The notes under the pieces are model-generated. The model was not told where the DNA came from and searched no databases. It was given only the letters and a program-made list of their open reading frames with translations. The position numbers and the translations under genes are program-made. From Myxococcota bacterium (GTDB taxonomy: Bacteria; Myxococcota_A; UBA9160; PR03): a stretch of 11,252 nucleotides of DNA. The stretch lies in NCBI GenBank assembly GCA_030066475.1, contig JASJBO010000239.1, forward strand, positions 1 to 11,252. The letters run 5' to 3'. Positions 6,824-11,252 of this stretch are shown here, piece after piece; within the stretch, counting starts at the first letter, position 1, and every line of letters starts with the position of its first letter.

Positions 6824-6839
6824 ACGATCCGTATCGTAT
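6822..6839. promoter_or_regulatory. 18-bp palindromic operator between divergent genes
   Basis: ATACGAT (6822-6828), CCGT, ATCGTAT (6833-6839) is a perfect 7-4-7 inverted repeat. It exactly fills the spacer between the plus-strand -35 and -10 boxes and touches the fadD3 ATG, so a bound dimer would block both directions. Size and symmetry fit a TetR- or GntR-type repressor. The regulator is unknown; the TetR gene in this window is a candidate but no matching sequence was found at its own promoter. Confidence 0.65.
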
Positions 6840-6843
6840 CATA
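6838..6843 (-). promoter_or_regulatory. Possible -10 box for the fadD3-like gene
   Basis: Minus-strand TATGAT (5/6 to TATAAT) lies 14 bases before the fadD3 ATG. No convincing -35 box is seen 16-18 bases upstream. If used, transcription would begin about 8 bases before the ATG, leaving a near-leaderless mRNA, consistent with the poor Shine-Dalgarno. Confidence 0.35.
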
Positions 6844-6869
6844 ATCCCCTTGGCCCGAAGGAGTCCCCC

Positions 6870-8048
6870 GTGCACCTGCGCTTCTCCGACGAGGACGAGG
6901 CCTTCCGCCGCGAGGTCGCCGGCTGGCTCCGCGACCAGCTCGAGGGCGAGTTCGCGGCCGTGCGCGGGCGCGGCGGCCCGGGCGACGAGCACGCGCTGCT
7001 CGACGAGCGCAAGGCCTGGGAGCAGCGCCTGGGCGAGGCCGGCTGGAGCTGCGTGGGCTGGCCGCGCGAGTACGGCGGGCGCGGCGCCCCGCTGAGCCAG
7101 CAGGTGATCTACCACGAGGAGTACGCGCGCGCTGGCGGGCCCGGTCGCCTCGGCCACATCGGCGAGGGCCTGCTCGGCCCCACCGTGATCGCCTTTGGCA
7201 GTGAGGCCCAGAAGCAGCGCTTCCTGCCGCCGATCGCGCGCGGCGAGGAGATCTGGTGCCAGGGCTACTCCGAGCCCAACGCCGGCTCCGACCTCGCCAA
7301 CGTGCAGACGCGCGCCCGGCTCGAGGGCGACGCCTGGGTGATCGACGGCCAGAAGGTCTGGACCTCGTGGGCCGAGTGGGCCGACTGGTGCTTCGTGGTG
7401 TGCCGCACCGACCCCGACTCGCAGCGCCACAAGGGGCTGTCGTACCTGCTGGTGCCGATGCAGCAGGACGGCATCACGATCCGCCCGATCGTGCAGATCA
7501 CGGGCGACTCCGAGTTCAGCGAGGTCTTCTACGACGGCGCGCGCACGGCGGCCGACCACGTGGTGGGCGCGCCGGGCGACGGCTGGAAGGTGGCGATGGG
7601 CACGCTCGCCTTCGAGCGCGGCGCCTCGACGCTGGGCCAGCAGCTCCAGTTCCAGAACGAGCTCGACCAGGTGATCGCAATCGCGAAGCGCAACGGCGCC
7701 GCACGGGACCCGGCGATCCGCCAGCGGCTCGCCGACGCCTGGATCGGCCTGCAGCTCCAGCGCTACAACGCGCTCCGCATGCTGAGCCGCGCCGACCGTC
7801 CCGAGCTGGCGCGCGAGGCGATGATCACCAAGATCTTCTGGGCCACCTGGCACCGCGAGCTCGGCAAGCTCGCGATGGACGTGCAGGGGATGGAGGCCGA
7901 GGTCACCGACGGCGACCCCTACGCGCTGACCCGCCTGCAGCGCCTGTTCCTGTTCACCCGCTCCGACACGATCTACGCCGGCTCGAACCAGATCCAGCGC
8001 AACCTGATCGCCGAGCGCGCGCTCGGCCTGCCCCGGGAGCCGCGATGA
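6870..8048 (+). CDS. fadE30: FadE30-like acyl-CoA dehydrogenase
   Basis: 392-residue FAD-dependent acyl-CoA dehydrogenase, which introduces the alpha-beta double bond of an acyl-CoA. Seen: GGPGDEH (35-41), GWPREYGGRG (63-72), EEYARAG (83-89), flavin-binding WCQGYSEPNAGSDLANVQT (129-147), QKVWTS (161-166), SEFSEVFYDGAR (214-225), FERGASTLGQQ (248-258) and DTIYAGSNQIQRN (366-378). The WCQGYSEP, AFERG-STLGQQ and GLPRE ending closely resemble mycobacterial FadE30, assigned to cholesterol C/D-ring catabolism. The usual catalytic glutamate of the IYEG motif is Ala370 here; Glu249 in FERG occupies the position used by isovaleryl-CoA dehydrogenase and may serve instead. GTG start at 6870 with AAGGAG 6 bases upstream. 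First gene of a plus-strand operon; its stop overlaps the next start as ATGA. Confidence 0.88.
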   Translation: MHLRFSDEDEAFRREVAGWLRDQLEGEFAAVRGRGGPGDEHALLDERKAWEQRLGEAGWSCVGWPREYGGRGAPLSQQVIYHEEYARAGGPGRLGHIGEGLLGPTVIAFGSEAQKQRFLPPIARGEEIWCQGYSEPNAGSDLANVQTRARLEGDAWVIDGQKVWTSWAEWADWCFVVCRTDPDSQRHKGLSYLLVPMQQDGITIRPIVQITGDSEFSEVFYDGARTAADHVVGAPGDGWKVAMGTLAFERGASTLGQQLQFQNELDQVIAIAKRNGAARDPAIRQRLADAWIGLQLQRYNALRMLSRADRPELAREAMITKIFWATWHRELGKLAMDVQGMEAEVTDGDPYALTRLQRLFLFTRSDTIYAGSNQIQRNLIAERALGLPREPR

Positions 8049-8824
8049 GCACGCCCCCTGCGTGGCCCGAGGGACGCCAGCTGCTGGCCGGCAAGGCCGT
8101 GCTGGTGACCGCCGCCGCGGGCACCGGCATCGGCTTCGCCGCCGCGCGCCGCTGCGCCGAGGAAGGCGCCACGCTGATGATCTCCGACCTGCACGAGCGG
8201 CGCCTGCTCGAGGCCGCCGCCGAGCTCGAGAAGCTCACCGGCGTGCGCCCCGCGCATCAGCTCTGCAACGTGACTCGCGAGGACGAGGTGCGCGCGCTGG
8301 TGGACGCCGCGGTCGAGGCCATGGGCCACGTCGACGTGCTGGTGAACAACGCGGGCCTGGGCGGCTACGCGCGCGTCGCCGACATGACCGACGAGCAGTG
8401 GTCGGCGGTGCTCGACGTGACGCTCAACGGCACCTTCCGCATGACGCGCGCCGTGCTGCCGCACATGCTGGGGCGCGGCAGCGGCGCGATCGTCAACAAC
8501 GCCTCGGTGCTGGGCTGGCGCGCCCAGGAGGGCCAGTCGCACTACGCCGCCGCCAAGGCCGGCGTGATGGCCTTCACCCGCTGCGTGGCGATGGAGGCCG
8601 CCGAGTCGGGCGTCCGCGTGAACGCGGTGGCCCCCAGCCTCGCGATGCACGAGTTCCTCTCGAAGGTGACGCCGGCCGGACTGCTCGAGGAGCTGACCGC
8701 GCGCGAGGCCTTCGGCCGCGCCGCCGAGCCCTTCGAGGTGGCCAACGTGATCGTGTTCCTGGCGAGCGACCTCGCCTCCTACCTGACCGGCGAGGTGATC
8801 GCGGTCAGCAGCCAGCATCCCTGA
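8045..8824 (+). CDS. ipdF: IpdF-like short-chain dehydrogenase
   Basis: 259-residue classical SDR oxidising or reducing a hydroxyl/keto group on a CoA-linked intermediate with NAD(P). Cofactor motif VTAAAGTGIGFA (21-32, the T-A-A-A-G-T-G-I-G variant of TGxxxGIG), Asp48 as likely NAD-preferring acidic residue, NNAG (101-104), catalytic Ser154 in NNASVLGWRAQ, and Tyr167-x-x-x-Lys171 in SHYAAAKAG. The TAAAGTGIG, NNASVLGWRAQ and C-terminal LTGEVIAVSSQHP segments are those I recall for IpdF (Rv3559c), which oxidises the 5-hydroxyl of 5-OH-HIP-CoA in cholesterol degradation. Start ATG at 8045 overlaps the fadE30 stop by 4 bases with GGGAG upstream. A generic SDR name is the safe alternative. Confidence 0.87.
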   Translation: MSTPPAWPEGRQLLAGKAVLVTAAAGTGIGFAAARRCAEEGATLMISDLHERRLLEAAAELEKLTGVRPAHQLCNVTREDEVRALVDAAVEAMGHVDVLVNNAGLGGYARVADMTDEQWSAVLDVTLNGTFRMTRAVLPHMLGRGSGAIVNNASVLGWRAQEGQSHYAAAKAGVMAFTRCVAMEAAESGVRVNAVAPSLAMHEFLSKVTPAGLLEELTAREAFGRAAEPFEVANVIVFLASDLASYLTGEVIAVSSQHP

Positions 8825-8839
8825 CCCGAGGAGACCGCC

Positions 8840-9301
8840 GTGCCGACCGTCTTCACGAGCCCGGCCGCGCTGAAGGACGCGGTCGGCCAGCACCTGGGCT
8901 ACAGCGACTGGCTCACCATCGAGCAGGCGCGCATCGACGGCTTCGCCGACGCCACCGACGACCACCAGTGGATCCACGTCGACCCCGAGCGCGCGAAGTC
9001 GGGCCCCTTCGGCGCCACCATCGCCCACGGCTACCTGACGATGTCGCTGGTGAACCGCTTCCTGCCCGAGATCGTGCGCGTCGACGGCATCTCGATGGGC
9101 GTCAACTACGGCGCCGACAAGCTGCGCTTCCCCGCCCCCGTCCCGGTGGGCTCGCGCATCCGCGGTGGCGCCGAGCTGGTGGAGGCCGCGGACGCGAAGG
9201 ACGGCTCGGTGCAGGCGAAGATCCGCGTGACCGTCGAGATCGACGGCGGCGACCGGCCGGCCTGCGTGGTCGACACGCTGTCGAGGTTCTACCCGGCCTG
9301 A
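8840..9301 (+). CDS. MaoC-like (R)-specific enoyl-CoA hydratase (Rv0130/HtdZ type)
   Basis: 153-residue hotdog-fold hydratase that adds water to a trans-2-enoyl-CoA. The hydratase-2 motif spans FADATDDHQWIHVDPERAKS (35-54) and FGATIAHGYLTMSL (57-70); Asp41 and His46 correspond to the catalytic pair described for Mycobacterium tuberculosis Rv0130, to which the whole chain, including NYG-DK-RFPAPVPVGSRIR (89-108), is very similar. Nodulation protein NodN belongs to the same group. GTG start at 8840 is set by GAGGAG 6 bases upstream, 15 bases after the SDR stop. It follows a dehydrogenase in the operon and would hydrate that enzyme's product, giving dehydrogenase, hydratase and SDR in one unit; an IpdF/FadE30 partnership with this hydratase is not the standard actinobacterial set. 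Confidence 0.9.
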   Translation: MPTVFTSPAALKDAVGQHLGYSDWLTIEQARIDGFADATDDHQWIHVDPERAKSGPFGATIAHGYLTMSLVNRFLPEIVRVDGISMGVNYGADKLRFPAPVPVGSRIRGGAELVEAADAKDGSVQAKIRVTVEIDGGDRPACVVDTLSRFYPA

Positions 9302-9409
9302 GCTCGGCGCGAGCGGCCGGTGCCCGCGTGTCGCTACACACTCATGCGATGCGTCATTCCGACCCATAGAGAAGAAATTTCTGTAACGAAACCGGCACCT
9401 TTACGCCCC

Positions 9410-9437
9410 TTGCGGACTGACGCGCCGCGTCTACCCT
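9410..9437 (+). promoter_or_regulatory. Weak promoter candidate for the membrane sensor
   Basis: TTGCGG (9410-9415), 16-base spacer, TACCCT (9432-9437). The -35 is fair and the -10 poor (3/6). CGTCTA at 9428-9433 resembles an ECF sigma -10 element, but no GGAAC-like -35 lies at the right distance. It is the only candidate between the AT-rich palindrome and the structured leader. Confidence 0.25.
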
Positions 9438-9481
9438 GCGGGACGAGGTCCGAGTGGGGGGGCCACTGCAGGGGAATCCCC
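9434..9481 (+). promoter_or_regulatory. Structured leader: small three-way junction before the sensor gene
   Basis: As RNA, CCCTGC (9434-9439) pairs with GCAGGG (9468-9473) and encloses two hairpins: GGAC-GAG-GTCC (9441-9451) and GTGG-GGGGG-CCAC (9454-9466). Next, GGGG-AAT-CCCC (9471-9481) competes with the closing stem for bases 9471-9473 and ends directly against the Shine-Dalgarno GGGGGAG (9482-9488). The arrangement could regulate translation, but in such GC-rich DNA short stems arise easily and I recognise no known riboswitch class. Confidence 0.3.
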
Positions 9482-9493
9482 GGGGGAGTAGTG

Positions 9494-10375
9494 GTGAGCG
9501 TTCGCACCAAGGTGCTCGTGCTGCTGTCGTGCGTGACGGTCTTCATGGCCTCGGCGTCGGGGCTGGCGCTGTTCGTGCGCGGTCAGGCCGCGGACGCGCT
9601 GGCGGGCGTGGCGGAGCGCGACGTCCCACTGCTGACCTTGGCCTCGGACGTCACCGCGCTGCACTTCGAGGAGGAGATCCGCTTCGAGCGGGCACTGCGG
9701 CTCGCGCGAGAGCGCGACGGCTCCTGGGAGGCCGACGCCGCCTTCGTCGAGGCGCGCGAGGAGTACGAGGCATTCGCCGCCGCCATCTGGCGGCGCCTGC
9801 AGCGTGCGCGCGCGATGGCGGAAGCGGCGCAGGATCCGGCGGCCGTCCTCCGACTGGTCGAACGCCTCGACCACGCCCACGACGCCTGCGCCGACGAGGT
9901 GCGCGCCGCATTCACCTTGCTCGACGAGGGACGACAGCGCGAGGCGCTCGCCGTCGCGCGCCGCGTGGCGCGTGACGAGAACGGCCTGCGACACGCGCTC
10001 GGCGACCTGCTCACGGAGGTGGCGCAGTCCGCAGCTGCAGCATCGGCCGGCGCGCGCCGTGACGAGCGCCGGGCCTCCTGGGTCGTGGGGGCGTTGACCG
10101 GAATGGGCCTGCTCCTCTCGGCCGGGGCCTTCGCCGCCGTGGTGCGCCTGGTCTCCGAGATGAAGTCGCTGGGCGGCCTGCTGCCGATCTGCGCGCACTG
10201 CAAGAAGATCCGCGACGACCAGGGCTACTGGAACCAGCTCGAGGCCTACCTCGAGCGGCACTCCGACGCCGCCTTCACGCACGGCATCTGCACCGACTGC
10301 CAGGGCCGCCTGCTCTCCGAGATCGCCGCCCGCCGGCACCGCCCGATCGAGACCACCCGACGCAGCGCCAGCTAA
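9494..10375 (+). CDS. Two-TM membrane sensor-like protein ending in a CxxC/CxxC module
   Basis: 293 residues. TM1 at about 6-28 after a short basic start, an extracytoplasmic all-helical domain (29-194, many Ala/Glu/Arg, similar in layout to the four-helix-bundle ligand domain of chemoreceptors), TM2 at about 195-219, then a 70-residue cytoplasmic tail. The tail reads LLPICAHCKKIRDDQGYW (229-246), LEAYLERHSDAAFTHGICTDC (249-269): two CxxC pairs in a motif otherwise found at the ends or linkers of PAS, GAF and response-regulator proteins and probably metal-binding. No kinase, GGDEF, HAMP or methyl-accepting domain follows. Start GTG 9494 is chosen for GGGGGAG 5 bases upstream and placement just before TM1; GTG 9491 is equally in frame. 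The frame stays open back to 9320 without coding character. Function not known; signal transduction by metal or redox state is inference. Confidence 0.75.
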   Translation: MSVRTKVLVLLSCVTVFMASASGLALFVRGQAADALAGVAERDVPLLTLASDVTALHFEEEIRFERALRLARERDGSWEADAAFVEAREEYEAFAAAIWRRLQRARAMAEAAQDPAAVLRLVERLDHAHDACADEVRAAFTLLDEGRQREALAVARRVARDENGLRHALGDLLTEVAQSAAAASAGARRDERRASWVVGALTGMGLLLSAGAFAAVVRLVSEMKSLGGLLPICAHCKKIRDDQGYWNQLEAYLERHSDAAFTHGICTDCQGRLLSEIAARRHRPIETTRRSAS

Positions 10376-10983
10376 CGGTCGGCGGCAAGCGCTGCGTCGG
10401 CGGCGCGGAACGCGGCCAGGCGCGCGCGGATCACGTCGGCCCAGTAGTCGAGCGATTCATAGACCCCCGACCAGGCGCGGTTCGCGCCCTTGCGCGGCGT
10501 GCCCCCGGCGCGCGTGTCGGCGGCCGCCACCACCCGCTGGCCGGAGACCGCGTCGAGCACCTCGACCTCGATCGACGACTCGAGCTCGTTCGGGTCGTCG
10601 GACTCCTGGGCGCGGGTGATCGCGACGCGGATGCGCAGCGTGCCGGGGCCGGCCTCGTCCACCAGGTCGAACTCGAGCGCGAGCTGCCGGCGCAGCGCCG
10701 TCTCGAAGTGCTGCACGAGCCGCTCGCGCTCGGATTGCGGCAGCGAGGCCAGCTGCGAGCCGCCCGGCGCCCAGGCCGTGACCGGCTCGAGCACCACGCG
10801 CCGGTAGCCGGAGAAGTCGGCCTCGGGATCGATGTAGACGATGCGCGCCGGCTCGCGGCGGTCGGGCTTCAGCTGGGAGTAGTCGCCGAGGAAGCCGGAG
10901 GGCTCGACGTCGAGCGGCTCGGGGCTGTCGCAGCCGAGCAGCGCGAGCAGCAGCGCAGCGGCGACGAGGGCTCTAGCGGACAC
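10372..10983 (-). CDS. DUF3313-like outer-membrane lipoprotein
   Basis: 203 residues. Type II signal peptide: basic MSAR, hydrophobic ALVAAALLLALLGC, lipobox LLGC with Cys18 as the acylated residue, followed by Asp19, which by the enterobacterial +2 rule would mean inner-membrane retention, though that rule does not hold everywhere. The mature part starts PSGFLGDYSQLKP (28-40) and continues YIDPEADFSGYRRVVLEPV (50-68), LVQHFETALRRQL (89-101), LVDEAGPGTLRIRVAIT (107-123), the layout I associate with DUF3313 lipoproteins, whose function is unknown. GTG start at 10983-10981 is the only one giving a full signal peptide; it overlaps the upstream minus-strand gene by 11 bases. Its TAG shares bases with the TAA of the convergent sensor gene. 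Confidence 0.8.
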   Translation of the reverse strand: MSARALVAAALLLALLGCDSPEPLDVEPSGFLGDYSQLKPDRREPARIVYIDPEADFSGYRRVVLEPVTAWAPGGSQLASLPQSERERLVQHFETALRRQLALEFDLVDEAGPGTLRIRVAITRAQESDDPNELESSIEVEVLDAVSGQRVVAAADTRAGGTPRKGANRAWSGVYESLDYWADVIRARLAAFRAADAALAADR

Positions 10984-11252
10984 AGGACCAGATGTAGTCC
11001 TTGAAGACCACGTCGATCGCGCGCATCGAGGCCCTGCGCGGGTCGCTGCACACCGCGTCGAAGTCGTACTCCATTCGCCGGCTGTAGCCGTAGAGGCAGC
11101 GCTCGATGGCGCCTCGATCGACTTTGTACTTGCGGCCGCCCGAGCCCGACATCGTGCTGGCGATCATGCGCTCGATCTGGGCGCCCTTCTGCGCCGAGTC
11201 CATGCGGTTCCACTGCTGGCAGCTCAGCGCCTCGGCGGCGGGCGCGAAGCAG
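10973..11252 (-). CDS. Small exported four-cysteine protein, N-terminus cut by window edge
   Basis: Visible reading CFAPAAEALSCQQW at the right edge looks like the end of a Sec signal peptide (A-x-A before LSC), so the gene starts beyond base 11252; the internal ATG at 11203 is not the start. The visible chain has 92 residues and ends at TAG 10975-10973. It has four cysteines in the likely mature part (LSCQQW, RCLYGY, AVCSDP, WSCVR), suiting two disulfides in the periplasm, a Gly/Ser-rich SGSGGRKYKVDRG turn and a basic, aromatic C-terminal half (DFDAVCSDPRRASMRAIDVVFKDYIW). I do not recognise a named family. It overlaps the lipoprotein start by 11 bases, so the two envelope proteins are probably one operon. 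Confidence 0.7.
   Translation of the reverse strand, partial: CFAPAAEALSCQQWNRMDSAQKGAQIERMIASTMSGSGGRKYKVDRGAIERCLYGYSRRMEYDFDAVCSDPRRASMRAIDVVFKDYIWSCVR

Larger units (their letters stand above)
6818..6845 (+). promoter_or_regulatory. Promoter for the fadE30-ipdF-hydratase operon
   Basis: TTGCAT (6818-6823), 16-base spacer, CATAAT (6840-6845), the latter a 5/6 match to the sigma-70 -10 box, in a rare AT-rich patch. Predicted transcription start is near 6852, giving a leader of about 18 bases with AAGGAG at 6858-6863 and the GTG start at 6870. The -35 box is weak, so an activator or the operator in the spacer may matter. Confidence 0.6.
9302..9493 (+). other. Intergenic region with AT-rich patch
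   Basis: 192 bases between the hydratase and the membrane sensor. It holds an unusually AT-rich patch (about 9364-9392) with a 10-bp perfect palindrome AGAAATTTCT (9373-9382), a weak promoter (9410-9437) and a foldable leader (9434-9481). I see no convincing intrinsic terminator for the upstream operon and no short ORF with a ribosome-binding site. Confidence 0.5.

Noticed and set aside
2550..7853. A 5.3-kb open frame on the minus strand running through dxs, the CoA ligase and antisense to fadE30
   Set aside because: Only its 3' end (2550-3431) codes for a recognisable protein, HpnD. The rest is Arg/Ala/Gly-rich, as expected from a shadow frame in very GC-rich DNA, and overlaps clearly coding frames.
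9302..9350. Possible terminator after the hydratase operon
   Set aside because: No GC-rich stem followed by a T-run could be found; any termination would have to be Rho-dependent.
7973..9369. Long open frames antisense or out of frame over ipdF and the hydratase
   Set aside because: His/Arg/Gly-rich or Arg/Ala-rich translations without motifs; the SDR and MaoC frames show catalytic motifs, start signals and operon spacing.
9441..9451. GGACGAGG-like sequence, reminiscent of guanidine-III (ykkC-III) riboswitches
   Set aside because: Only this octamer matches; the rest of the guanidine-III consensus and its pseudoknot are absent, and the downstream gene is not a guanidine gene.

Overview
This window is 11.25 kb of uniformly very GC-rich bacterial chromosome. 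I see no tRNA, rRNA, CRISPR array or insertion sequence. The combination of a hopanoid-type squalene operon (hpnC/D/E) with dxs, an acyl-CoA cluster resembling the actinobacterial FadD3/FadE30/IpdF steroid-ring genes, a DUF3313-type lipoprotein and a type of membrane sensor common in deltaproteobacteria suggests a Gram-negative member of the former Deltaproteobacteria or a related lineage such as Myxococcota or Binatota. That placement is inference; nothing in the window fixes the taxon.

Left block (1-5182, minus strand) is an isoprenoid-to-squalene operon, read right to left: dxs (first MEP-pathway enzyme), hpnD (presqualene diphosphate synthase), a short remnant with the N-terminus of type 2 isopentenyl-diphosphate isomerase (fni), a TetR-family regulator, hpnC (hydroxysqualene synthase) and hpnE (hydroxysqualene dehydroxylase, cut by the left edge). 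The genes overlap by 4-7 bases or sit 1 base apart, except for a spacer of about 110 bases before tetR. Together they would make C5 units and condense farnesyl diphosphate to squalene for hopanoids. Oddities here are the broken isomerase, the regulator placed inside the squalene genes, a 40-bp imperfect repeat upstream of both dxs and tetR, and a hairpin enclosing the dxs Shine-Dalgarno and TTG start.

Centre block (5252-9301) is a divergent acyl-CoA catabolic unit. A FadD3-like CoA ligase is on the minus strand. On the plus strand are a FadE30-like acyl-CoA dehydrogenase, an IpdF-like SDR and a MaoC-type hydratase of the Rv0130 kind. They share a 46-bp intergenic region holding an 18-bp perfect palindrome (7-4-7) that fills the spacer of the plus-strand promoter and covers the fadD3 start. 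In actinobacteria the first three relatives act on the C/D rings of cholesterol (the HIP branch). Here the rest of that pathway is not visible, so the substrate is unproven.

Right block (9302-11252): a 192-bp intergenic region with a structured leader precedes a two-TM membrane protein that ends in a CxxC...CxxC module but has no kinase, cyclase or methyl-accepting domain. Its stop codon overlaps the stop of a convergent minus-strand pair: a DUF3313-like lipoprotein and, upstream of it with an 11-base overlap, a small exported four-cysteine protein cut by the right edge. No stretch over 300 bases lacks a gene.
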